DNA from: Halobacillus karajensis | GTDB lineage: Bacteria; Bacillota; Bacilli; Bacillales; Halobacillaceae | Direction: 5' to 3' | DNA length: 64,000 bases | Assembly: GCF_900108515.1 (NCBI RefSeq) | Contig: NZ_FNWW01000003.1 | Coordinates: 124,001 to 188,000, forward strand | Shown: piece after piece, positions 55,513-63,445 of the stretch | Position numbering within the stretch: the first letter of the stretch is position 1 | Layout of the letters: each line of letters starts with the position of its first letter | Notes under the pieces: generated by a model | Database searches by the model: none | The model's input: the letters and a program-made list of their open reading frames with translations, nothing else | What the model was told of the DNA's origin: nothing | Translations under genes and position numbers: made by a program

Positions 55513-56709
55513 CTACGCATCATATTCGTAGGGATCGTTTTTTATTCTTCGCTGACTGTTCCACTTTACGGCAATCATGAGCATAATCATTAGCAAAGTG
55601 ATGGGAGGGCCATAGTGGGTGAAGAATTCAATAATCGGCGTGGTGAAATTCTCATTTGGATTCCATATAGGCATACTTTGCTGCTGGTAGGGCCGGAAAA
55701 GGTGATATAAAACAAAGACCAGACTTGCAGCTGTGAAGCCATGGGCTATCCGTGCAAGCGCGTAAGGTTTGAAGCGGATATCTGTCTCAGCAAGGATGCT
55801 TGCAATTTGAGCCTGAATGGAAAACCCGTGAAATCCGAGGATGAAGCTGACAATTACCAATTGCGAAAGCAGGGGTTCATGAGTTTCCGTAATCGCCCCT
55901 ATTCCCGTGGTTAATTCGAGCATACCGGCTGTAAAGGGGACATGAAAGCTTTCGGGAATCCCCGTATAAAAAAGCAGGTGAGAAAAAATATGAATGGCTC
56001 CTGTTTGTTTTAATAATTCTGTAAGGACCGAAAATAACATGATGAAGCCACCGACCATGAGCAGGGTGTCTACAGAACGAGTGACGGCATCTCCCATCAA
56101 TTTTCCCAGCGTCCGACCATCCTCCAGGCGCGACTGATGCATTTTATGAAAGGCATCCCTCCAGGTAGAAGACTTTCGGTCCATCGGGGATTCTTCCTCA
56201 TGCTTTTTATAAAAACGCATGGCCATTCCGACTAAGAAATTTCCTCCATAGTGGGCAGCCGCAATAAGGATTCCGAGGCTTGCGTCATGAAAGAATCCGA
56301 CAGCAATCGCACCAAAAATGAACAGTGGGCTGGAGGCATTCGTAAAGGCCACTAAACGCTCAGCTTCTATACGGGTAACTTGTCCTTTTTTTCTTAGGTC
56401 TGCCGTCCATTTCGCACCAGAGGGATAGCCACTGGCCATCCCCATGACCCAAACGAATCCACCGCAGCCGGGTACATTAAACAATGGTCTCATTAATCTC
56501 TCACTAAGAGCCCCGAGTCCATGCACGACACCAAAGCCGATAAGTAATTCAGCTGTAATGAAAAAAGGGAGAAGAGATGGAAAGACAACTTCCCACCAAA
56601 GGTCAAGTCCGCGTAAACTCGCAGAAAGAGCATCACGTGGGTACAAGATCAATGATATCGCAAGCGCTGAAGCAAGCAGTGTTAATGCGACGGTTTTTAA
56701 TTTGGAAAT
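55513..56709 (-). CDS. ylbJ: Spore membrane protein YlbJ (nucleoside-recognition domain), probable ATT start
   Basis: Integral membrane protein with two Gate/nucleoside-recognition domains, about 398 residues from an ATT codon at 56709. Needed for normal sporulation in B. subtilis, where it is under sigma-E control. The usual start codons give a protein lacking the first membrane helix (nearest TTG at 56652, no ribosome site). In contrast, AAGGAGG lies 8 bases before ATT at 56709 and the added residues (SKLKTVALTLLASALAISL) complete a normal N-terminal helix and the expected length of around 400. Divergent from ylbK. Confidence 0.85.
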   Translation of the reverse strand: MSKLKTVALTLLASALAISLILYPRDALSASLRGLDLWWEVVFPSLLPFFITAELLIGFGVVHGLGALSERLMRPLFNVPGCGGFVWVMGMASGYPSGAKWTADLRKKGQVTRIEAERLVAFTNASSPLFIFGAIAVGFFHDASLGILIAAAHYGGNFLVGMAMRFYKKHEEESPMDRKSSTWRDAFHKMHQSRLEDGRTLGKLMGDAVTRSVDTLLMVGGFIMLFSVLTELLKQTGAIHIFSHLLFYTGIPESFHVPFTAGMLELTTGIGAITETHEPLLSQLVIVSFILGFHGFSIQAQIASILAETDIRFKPYALARIAHGFTAASLVFVLYHLFRPYQQQSMPIWNPNENFTTPIIEFFTHYGPPITLLMIMLMIAVKWNSQRRIKNDPYEYDA

Positions 56710-56876
56710 GGAGAACGCCTCCTTGGTATGGCAGTTTTCTGTACTTCTTATAATAGGAATAGTAGAATGGGAATAGATTTCTCCGCGTTCACAGGTTGTC
56801 TATATTCCATGTGTACGCTCATAAGGGAAGGGTTTATTCCATAAAATAAACCGTATCGACGAAGGAGGAATGGCTC

Positions 56877-57674
56877 GTGAGCAGACCGCAAATAGGCTTG
56901 GCATTAGGTTCTGGGGGTGCGCGTGGTTTTGCACACTTGGGTGTTCTGAAAGTCCTTCGCGAACATAACATTCCCGTGGATTTGGTTGCGGGCAGCAGTA
57001 TGGGGGCTCTTGTCGGCTCTTTTTTTGCTGCGGGCCAAAATATTGAAGACATGTATAAACTCGCTTTTACATTTAAACGAAAGTACTATTTGGATTTTAC
57101 TGTCCCGAAAATGGGTTTTGTACAAGGGAAACGAATTAAAGAGTATATCCGGCTGTTCACTTTTGGGAAAAATATAGAGGATTTCAATATTCCAATGTCG
57201 ATAGTAGCTACAGACCTTTATGCTGGTGAGAAAAAAACCTTCACCAAAGGTCCAGCAAGTGAAGCCGTTCGAGCCAGTATCGCTATTCCTGGTATATTTG
57301 TTCCAGAAAAAATTAATGATCGCCTCTATATTGATGGTGGCGTGATTGATCGCGTTCCTGTTTCTGTGGCCAAGGGAATGGGGGCGGAGTTCATCATCGC
57401 TGTGGATTGTGCTCATTTTGATGCCGATCCGAATATCAATTCCATCTATGATGTCATCACCCAGAGTATTGATATTATGCAGGATGAGCTTGTGACAGCT
57501 GTCGGTGTATCAACAGATGCAGATGTGATGATTAGACCAGATGTATCCAATTTTAGTTCCCGTGCATTTACCAATATTCCAGAAATTGTCGGGGCGGGTG
57601 AGAAAGCAGCGGAAAGTATCATTGAGGATATCAAAAAGAAACTCGCTGCGTGGAAGGGGTCTACGGAAGAATGA
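56877..57674 (+). CDS. ylbK: Patatin-like phospholipase YlbK
   Basis: A 265-residue patatin-fold serine hydrolase (RssA/NTE-like). The oxyanion motif GSGGARGFAH is near residues 12-21, the nucleophile GxSxG (GSSMG) near 40-44, and the catalytic Asp in DGGVIDRVP near 153-161. A Ser/Asp dyad is complete. GTG start after GAAGGAGGAA. Overlaps ylbL by four bases (ATGA), so translationally coupled. Lipid substrate unknown. Confidence 0.92.
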   Translation: MSRPQIGLALGSGGARGFAHLGVLKVLREHNIPVDLVAGSSMGALVGSFFAAGQNIEDMYKLAFTFKRKYYLDFTVPKMGFVQGKRIKEYIRLFTFGKNIEDFNIPMSIVATDLYAGEKKTFTKGPASEAVRASIAIPGIFVPEKINDRLYIDGGVIDRVPVSVAKGMGAEFIIAVDCAHFDADPNINSIYDVITQSIDIMQDELVTAVGVSTDADVMIRPDVSNFSSRAFTNIPEIVGAGEKAAESIIEDIKKKLAAWKGSTEE

Positions 57675-58702
57675 GGGCAAATCGAAGACTGATTATTACA
57701 GGAATTATAACTATCCTTATCGTAGCTTTTTTAGGAGCATTCAGGCTCCCCTATTACATTTATAAACCGGGAACGGCTGATCCACTGAACGATATTGTAG
57801 AGGTCACCGGGGGGTATGAAAGTGAAGGAGATATGCACCTTGTGACAGTCAGGGGCGGGCAGGCAACTCCATTGCAATGGATGCTTGCTAAAATTCGCCC
57901 TTTCCATCAAATTTATCCATTAGAAGAGATCCGACCGGAAGGGGTCACAGAAGAGGAATATTTCCATGCGCAACTCCAGATGATGGAATCCTCTCAAGAG
58001 GCTTCGAAAGTCGTCGCCTATCAAGCAGCAGAAAAAGAGATCGATATTACCTATGAAGGTGTCTATGTAATGAATGTCATTGAAGGTATGCCTGCTGAGG
58101 AGATCCTGGAAACAGGGGATCAAATCGTCAAAGTGGATGGGCAGGAAATTAAAGAAACGAGTGACTTGATTAACTATGTTACGAACATGGAAGCAGGCGA
58201 GTCTGTCACCTTGTCTATCGTTAGAAAAGATAAGGAAATTGAACGAGATCTTGAACTTGCCCCATTCCCGGATAACCCGGATAAAGTGGGGGTCGGCATT
58301 TCGCTTGTCACAGACCGGTCTGTAAAAGTCAGCCCGGAAGTGAATGTGAAAAGCGGTCAAATTGGCGGACCAAGTGCCGGGTTAATGTTTTCACTAGAAA
58401 TCTACGATCAATTAACAGAATCGGACCTTACGAAAGGGTATGAAATCGCCGGTACAGGGGAGATCAATTATGAAGGGCAAGTGGGCCGGATTGGAGGAAT
58501 TGATAAGAAAGTGGTAGCCGCTTCTGAACATGGAGCCGATGTCTTTTTTGCCCCGAATGAAGAGGGAAGAGAAGGATCCAATTACCAAATTGCCAAAAAG
58601 GCAGCCGAGGAAATTGATACAAACATGAAGGTTGTACCTGTAGATACATTTAATGATGCATTAGAATATTTACAAAATTTAAAACCTCAGCAAGAAGCCT
58701 GA
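57671..58702 (+). CDS. ylbL: Membrane PDZ/Lon-type protease YlbL (SepM-like)
   Basis: Single-pass membrane serine protease of 343 residues: N-terminal helix (about 6-26), a PDZ domain (about 110-200, YVMNVIEGMPAEEILETGDQ), and a Lon-type proteolytic domain with catalytic Ser in GGPSAGLMFSLE near 232-243 and Lys in GGIDKKVVAA near 276-285. Family members process peptide pheromones or membrane proteins. Starts within the ylbK stop; ends at a strong terminator. Confidence 0.93.
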   Translation: MRANRRLIITGIITILIVAFLGAFRLPYYIYKPGTADPLNDIVEVTGGYESEGDMHLVTVRGGQATPLQWMLAKIRPFHQIYPLEEIRPEGVTEEEYFHAQLQMMESSQEASKVVAYQAAEKEIDITYEGVYVMNVIEGMPAEEILETGDQIVKVDGQEIKETSDLINYVTNMEAGESVTLSIVRKDKEIERDLELAPFPDNPDKVGVGISLVTDRSVKVSPEVNVKSGQIGGPSAGLMFSLEIYDQLTESDLTKGYEIAGTGEINYEGQVGRIGGIDKKVVAASEHGADVFFAPNEEGREGSNYQIAKKAAEEIDTNMKVVPVDTFNDALEYLQNLKPQQEA

Positions 58703-58740
58703 AAAGCAGCCGTTCCGCTAAGGGACGGCTGCTTTTTTAG
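58702..58740. terminator. Terminator after ylbL
   Basis: AAAAGCAGCCGTTCC pairs with GGGACGGCTGCTTTT (one G-T pair) with a 5-nt loop and T tail; convergent with tmcAL. Confidence 0.92.
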
Positions 58741-58781
58741 CTATTATGGCAGCTGTCACGCTTCCAAACAGCTCAGCTGAC

Positions 58782-59993
58782 TTAAAGGATGACAGGAGCC
58801 TCGTATTCTCTCTTTAGTTTGTTAACTCTTTGCTTTGGACTTAATACACTGTAATAAGCGGCAGCTGCTCTTGCTTCCAGGTCGAGCATGTCATGAGTGA
58901 ACTGTTGTGGCTGGGTGATGATCGGAATATCTGCTTCTTTTTTAATTGAACGCAGGTATCTCTTTCCTGTTTCCGATAGGCCAAGGACTCGCGCATATGG
59001 AGGGGGTGTTTCTCTCAAGAGGATACGAGCTTCTTCCTTATCCGTGCCTACGAGAATATGGGCAAGTGTGCGCTGAAGACGTGTCCAAGTGTAACGTTTG
59101 GTCTTTAGGGAAGATAGAAACTCATGAAAGGTAGCAGATGCTTTAATCATTCTTTTCAAACGGTATTCTAATCCTTCATCCACTCCATGGAAACATCGGA
59201 GCGTACTTTCTTCCATTGTCATGATTTTGTATTGCAATAAATGGAAATAATCCTCCCAGTTGTGCCAGCGACCTTGGTGGATCTGATAGTGCTGCAATAC
59301 CTTAACCGTTTGAGGAGGAAGACAGAGTTCCGATTTCTCTGTCATTGCTTCTGCCTGCAAGAGTTCTTTTCTTATACTTGTGGCACTAGAGATCTGGCCC
59401 GACATTTCTTCATCATGATAGTGATTGTTCTTTCTCAATACAGTTAGTGGCTCTACCTCAGGGGCATAAGTAAGAAGCTGTTTCACATAACTATAACCCA
59501 GAATGTTATTTGGTTGAGTGAGGTCAATCGACCCTGAGGGAAAGGAGATCGCTTCATACCCAAGGCGGGATGCTTCAGGGTAAGCATACCCTTCATTTAA
59601 ATACATGCGTACGGTGGCATTAAATTCTTCCTGGTGTTTGTTCATATGGTCAAAGGCTTCTAAAAAACTTTCGATACGGCCGTTTTCACTTCCGAAACAA
59701 ATACTGTCCACTCCCATTTCAGCCAATGTTTGAACCGCACCTTGACTAAAAAAATCACTATGTTGCACGGCATATAGAAATGGAAGTTCGATAACCAGGT
59801 CTGCCCCCCCGTGAAGAGCTGCCTCTGTTCGGTGCCACTTATCAATGATCGCCGGCTCGCCGCGTTGTAGAAAGTTTCCACTCATAATCGCAATCATACA
59901 GTCGGCTTCTGCATGTTTTTTGGATTGTTCCAGATGATAAAGATGTCCATTATGAAAGGGGTTATATTCGACAACTACTCCACAAGATTTCAT
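58782..59993 (-). CDS. tmcAL: tRNA(Met) cytidine acetate ligase
   Basis: YlbM/TmcAL, which uses ATP and acetate to make N4-acetylcytidine at the wobble position of elongator tRNA(Met). It is 403 residues. The N-terminal nucleotidyltransferase fold has VVEYNPFHNGHLYHL (HxGH) near residues 6-20 and MSGNFLQRGEPAIIDKW near 37-53, followed by an ATP motif SATSIRKELL near 177-186. The ATG at 59993 follows AGGAGG. Divergent from ylbN. Confidence 0.94.
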   Translation of the reverse strand: MKSCGVVVEYNPFHNGHLYHLEQSKKHAEADCMIAIMSGNFLQRGEPAIIDKWHRTEAALHGGADLVIELPFLYAVQHSDFFSQGAVQTLAEMGVDSICFGSENGRIESFLEAFDHMNKHQEEFNATVRMYLNEGYAYPEASRLGYEAISFPSGSIDLTQPNNILGYSYVKQLLTYAPEVEPLTVLRKNNHYHDEEMSGQISSATSIRKELLQAEAMTEKSELCLPPQTVKVLQHYQIHQGRWHNWEDYFHLLQYKIMTMEESTLRCFHGVDEGLEYRLKRMIKASATFHEFLSSLKTKRYTWTRLQRTLAHILVGTDKEEARILLRETPPPYARVLGLSETGKRYLRSIKKEADIPIITQPQQFTHDMLDLEARAAAAYYSVLSPKQRVNKLKREYEAPVIL

Positions 59994-60141
59994 TATGATC
60001 CTCCTGTCCGTTTCTTTACTATTGAACAAGTGTTTGGTTTATTTTATCATGATAGTAGGGAAAATTCGCTTCCTATTCGGAAAATGTGGGATTTTTGGTA
60101 TAAACAGCGCTAATACAAGAACGTGCTGTAAAGAAAAAATA

Positions 60142-60170
60142 TTGACAAATCAGCGAAATCCTTTTACAAT
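60142..60170 (+). promoter_or_regulatory. Sigma-A promoter of ylbN-rpmF
   Basis: TTGACA (60142-60147), 17-nt spacer, TACAAT (60165-60170). This is the best vegetative promoter in the window, about 22 nt before the expected start of the ylbN leader. Confidence 0.85.
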
Positions 60171-60197
60171 AACTTTTGTTGCCATGAGGTGATAACT

Positions 60198-60719
60198 ATG
60201 AAATTTCCTCTACAAAAACTCAAACAGGCAGGCGATGAGCCTTTCTATTTTGAGGATGACGTAGATATTCGCGAATTAGAAAAGTTGAACAATGACATTC
60301 GCAGGATCTCCCCTGTTCATGTCAAAGGTCAGGCAATGACACGAGGAAATGATATAACGGTAACTTTTTCAATTGATGGAGAAATGGTGTTGCCTTGTGC
60401 CCGGACATTAGTCGATGTGACTTATCCATTTCACATTGAGGCTCTGGAGGCATTTAATCTGTCACCGTACCATACAGAAGAAGATGACTCTGAAGTTCAT
60501 TCCGTGAATGGAGAAGTGCTTGACTTAACGCCTTATATCAAGGAAAATGTACAGTTGGAGATTCCAACTCGTGTTTTTTCTAATGATGATGAGGCTCATG
60601 AAGCAGCCCCCCAGGAAGGGAAAGGCTGGCAGGTGGTTACAGAGGAACCAGAGGAAAAGAAAGTGGATCCTCGAATGGCTAAACTGCAATCATTATTAAA
60701 TGAAGAAGAGAACGAATAA
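60198..60719 (+). CDS. ylbN: DUF177 protein YlbN (YceD family)
   Basis: The 173-residue acidic cytosolic protein is nearly always encoded just before rpmF and thought to act in 23S rRNA or ribosome metabolism. Family marks are the LPCARTLVDVTYPF block near residue 70-83 and DLTPYIKENVQLEIPTR near 112-128. GAGGTGAT precedes the ATG at 60198. Co-transcribed with rpmF. Confidence 0.92.
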   Translation: MKFPLQKLKQAGDEPFYFEDDVDIRELEKLNNDIRRISPVHVKGQAMTRGNDITVTFSIDGEMVLPCARTLVDVTYPFHIEALEAFNLSPYHTEEDDSEVHSVNGEVLDLTPYIKENVQLEIPTRVFSNDDEAHEAAPQEGKGWQVVTEEPEEKKVDPRMAKLQSLLNEEENE

Positions 60720-60764
60720 TAAAACATTTATGGTTCTCACAATTCCTTAAAGGAGGTGTACAAC

Positions 60765-60938
60765 ATGGCAGTACCTAAGCGTAAAACGTCTAAAAAAGTA
60801 AAAAACCAACGTCGTACTCACAAGAAACTTCATGCACCAGGAATGGTTCAGTGTGATAACTGTGGCGAGTACTCAAAACCACACCATGTTTGCAAATCTT
60901 GTGGACAATATAATGGAAAACAAGTGGTGAACGACTAA
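60765..60938 (+). CDS. rpmF: 50S ribosomal protein L32
   Basis: L32 of 57 residues: [18 protein letters not shown] start, then a zinc ribbon CDNC...CKSC near residues 30-46 (the zinc-binding form). The ATG at 60765 follows AAAGGAGGTG. Terminator nine bases after the stop. Confidence 0.97.
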   Translation: MAVPKRKTSKKVKNQRRTHKKLHAPGMVQCDNCGEYSKPHHVCKSCGQYNGKQVVND

Positions 60939-60946
60939 GTTCATTA

Positions 60947-60982
60947 AAAAAAGGTCTGACTTCGGTCAGGCCTTTTTTATAT
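60947..60982 (+). terminator. Terminator of ylbN-rpmF
   Basis: AAAAAAGGTCTGAC / GTCAGGCCTTTTTT (one T-G pair), loop TTCG and T tail. Confidence 0.93.
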
Positions 60983-61054
60983 ATCTACTCTTTTCCCGCA
61001 AAAGCTCCCTTATCCAGAACACTCAGTTTTGAGACATTGTATGTGTGAATGGGG

Positions 61055-61345
61055 GAGGGGAAGCTACTCGCTTTCCACAGGGAAGACGGCAAACCCATCC
61101 TTTCCCGCAGGAGTCTTTTATGGAGACGGATCTACAGTAACGTCATCATCGAGTTTTCATCCACTGGTAGATTGTATGGAGGACGATTTCCGAAATACTT
61201 GAGACGGCTCTGGGGTCTCCCTTTCATAAAGATCACTATTCTTGGAAGAGATTTTTGAGAAGTCCATTATGCAAGGCACGGCGATCCATTCCTCGCCGCT
61301 CCGATCCGCACCCGATTTCCCGGAATCAAGTTTCCAGAGAACCGC
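61055..61345. repeat. Decayed Bacillaceae intergenic repeat
   Basis: GAAGCTACTCGCTTTCCACA, CCTTTCCCGCAGGAGTC, and later TTTCCCGGAATC are degenerate pieces of the same element seen at 6335-6690 and 31585-31680 (CTACTCGCTTTCCGCGG...CCCGCAGGAGTC). No coding frame is supported in 60983-61406. Confidence 0.55.
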
Positions 61346-61406
61346 CATATAGTTGAATACTTCTGATCACTTTTCTGGTACATTAGGGTAGAAAGGGGTG
61401 GAATGA

Positions 61407-62162
61407 ATGGAGAAGCAAGTATTACTAGAGAAAAAAGAAGGGTATGCCGTTATAACCTTGAATCGATCGGAAAAAATGAATGCGGTTACGAAACAGCTAA
61501 CAAAAGAAATGTACAAAGCGATTATAGATTTGAAGCAGGAAGATTTGAAATTCCTTATCGTCACTGGCGCAGGTCATCGAGCATTTTGTGCCGGTGGAGA
61601 CCTTAATGAACTTCACGGGGAAATGAATGCTGAACAAGCCTATCAAATCTTACATCCTATGAAGGAAGTGCTGTATGAATTAGCTACATTCCCAGTCCCT
61701 ACAATTGCCGTTCTAAATGGGCAAGCCAGAGGAGGGGGATGCGAAATTGCAACAGCCTGTGACTTTAGGTATGGGGCGGAACAGGCCTCTTATGGGTTCG
61801 TTCAAGGGAACTTAGGGATCACACCTGGTTGGGGAGGAGGGACGCTTCTATACCATCGAATACAAAACGACTTTGCTGCTCATTGGCTAATGGATGCTGA
61901 AATGTACACAGCAGAGCAAGTCTATCGAATTGGGTGGTTACATAAGATCATTATGGTAAACTGGAATGAAAAATTGTTTGCTTCCTTTTTAAGAAAAACA
62001 AATGAACAGATGAGGGTCTTTAAACGCCAGTATATGGAACATTTAGATCTTCCGTATCTATCGGAGCAAATGGACAAAGAAGTGTATCAATGCTCCTTAT
62101 TATGGGAATCGGATGAACATAAAGAAGCAGTTCGGAACTTTGCAGCTAAGAGAAAAAGGTAA
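61407..62162 (+). CDS. Crotonase-fold protein (enoyl-CoA hydratase/isomerase family), catalytic residues changed
   Basis: A 251-residue cytosolic protein of the enoyl-CoA hydratase/isomerase superfamily. Oxyanion-hole segments HRAFCAGGDL (57-66) and GQARGGGCEIATACD (105-119) are intact, so acyl-CoA binding is expected. Both catalytic glutamates of true hydratases appear replaced: Gln133 and His159 in the aligned positions (SYGFVQGNLGITPG and AAHWLM). It may be a hydrolase, isomerase or non-catalytic homolog. AAAGGGGTGG precedes the ATG. Commonly sits between rpmF and ylbO in Bacillaceae. Confidence 0.85.
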   Translation: MEKQVLLEKKEGYAVITLNRSEKMNAVTKQLTKEMYKAIIDLKQEDLKFLIVTGAGHRAFCAGGDLNELHGEMNAEQAYQILHPMKEVLYELATFPVPTIAVLNGQARGGGCEIATACDFRYGAEQASYGFVQGNLGITPGWGGGTLLYHRIQNDFAAHWLMDAEMYTAEQVYRIGWLHKIIMVNWNEKLFASFLRKTNEQMRVFKRQYMEHLDLPYLSEQMDKEVYQCSLLWESDEHKEAVRNFAAKRKR

Positions 62163-62200
62163 GAAATGAGAAATGCGATTCTATCAATCATCCCTCATGC

Positions 62201-62209
62201 ATAACTATA
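62201..62209 (+). promoter_or_regulatory. Candidate sigma-E/G -10 for the gerR-like gene
   Basis: CATAACTAT resembles the sporulation -10 (CATACAnT / CATnnTA), about 25 bp before the start. B. subtilis ylbO is sigma-E dependent. The -35 is weak. Confidence 0.35.
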
Positions 62210-62233
62210 AGCAAACGATAGAGGAGGGATGCT

Positions 62234-62716
62234 ATGGATGCCCCAAGACAAGATGCCTGGAAGGAAGAAGAGGATCTTTTACTGGCAACGACTGTGTTAA
62301 AACATATTCGTGAAGGGAAAACGCAGCTGGAAGCCTTCCAGGAAGTCGCTGAACAGCTGCACAGAACTCCGGCAGCGTGTGGATTCCGATGGAATGCGAC
62401 CGTCCGGAAAAAATATCAGAAAGAAATTCAGGAAGCTAAAAATAGCAGAAAATCGACGCGAACGTTCTATGCACCACCTGCATCATCCGATGAAGCCCCG
62501 ATGTCTCTTGATGCGGCCATTTCCTTTTTAAAAGAGATGAAAAGTAAGCAGTTCGAAGAGCAGGGGAAAGAAAACTTGGAAAGTAAACTGAAAAAGCTTA
62601 ACGAGGATAATGAAAAACTCCGTAAAGAATTGAAACAGTGGGAAGCGGCATGGAACGAAATGGATCGACTCGTACACTGGGTGAGAGAAAAACGAAAAAG
62701 TGAAAGTGGTGTTTAA
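62234..62716 (+). CDS. gerR: RsfA/GerR family sporulation transcription factor (YlbO)
   Basis: The 160-residue protein has an N-terminal Myb/SANT-like DNA-binding domain (about 1-60, [20 protein letters not shown] and [13 protein letters not shown]), a variable linker and a C-terminal coiled coil (about 100-145). RsfA-family architecture and the location after rpmF match YlbO/GerR, a mother-cell regulator of coat and germination genes. GAGGAGGG precedes the ATG. Shorter than B. subtilis GerR in the linker. Confidence 0.85.
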   Translation: MDAPRQDAWKEEEDLLLATTVLKHIREGKTQLEAFQEVAEQLHRTPAACGFRWNATVRKKYQKEIQEAKNSRKSTRTFYAPPASSDEAPMSLDAAISFLKEMKSKQFEEQGKENLESKLKKLNEDNEKLRKELKQWEAAWNEMDRLVHWVREKRKSESGV

Positions 62717-62761
62717 TTTTCCTCGTTCCTCATGCCCTTTATATTAATTACTATCATAAAA

Positions 62762-62792
62762 AAAGGCCCCTACAACAAGTGTAGTGGCCTCA
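62762..62792. terminator. Terminator between gerR and ylbP
   Basis: AGGCC-CCTAC...GTAG-TGGCCT forms an imperfect GC-rich stem with A and T runs on both sides; convergent genes. Confidence 0.75.
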
Positions 62793-62806
62793 TTCTTGTT
62801 TTTTAT

Positions 62807-63283
62807 TTACACATCTCTTTCCTCGACACCTGATGGCATCCAGATCAGAGGGTTCTCCCCTAAATCGCGCTCTACATCATAATTAGCTTTCTGGAAGCCC
62901 ATATGCTCCCAAAAACCGTGAGAATTGATGCGAGGATTTGTTTTGATCGGCAGATCGAAACTTTTTGCAAATTCTACTAAATCTTTCCCATAGCCAAGCC
63001 CTCGGTAGTCAGGCAGTACTTCGAGTTTCCACAATTCTAAATAGTCCTGAGGGGGTTCGAAGTAATGATCATATTTTGCCTTCACACGGTACAGGCTCAT
63101 CCGCGCCACTAAAGCGCTTCCATAATAGATCCCGTAAAAAGGTGATTCACTGTCGTTTTCAACGATATTGCTTTCTAAGTCTTCCAACATGGCAAGTTCC
63201 TGGTTTCCGTATTCTTTGAAGCGCTTAAATTCCTCGAGCGTCTTATAATTGACCAACAAAGGTTGAACTTTTGTTTTTGTCAT
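62807..63283 (-). CDS. ylbP: GNAT acetyltransferase YlbP
   Basis: N-acetyltransferase of 158 residues. The acetyl-CoA loop LPDYRGLGYGKDLVEFA (R/Q-x-x-G-x-G) is near residues 99-115, and NSHGFWEHMGFQKANYD near 127-143 is motif B. The ATG at 63283 follows GGGGATTC. Length and location between gerR and panE match YlbP. Substrate unknown. Confidence 0.88.
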   Translation of the reverse strand: MTKTKVQPLLVNYKTLEEFKRFKEYGNQELAMLEDLESNIVENDSESPFYGIYYGSALVARMSLYRVKAKYDHYFEPPQDYLELWKLEVLPDYRGLGYGKDLVEFAKSFDLPIKTNPRINSHGFWEHMGFQKANYDVERDLGENPLIWMPSGVEERDV

Positions 63284-63445
63284 CATATCAGAATCCCCTT
63301 TCAATTATCTGTATATATCCTTATTATAATATAAAAATTTTCAGAATGAAATGAATAATAATACATTGGACAAAAATCGACTGCATTATTGTTCGAGAAT
63401 CTGCTACAATGGGTAAGCAGATTCGTAAGAAATGAGGAGAGACAG

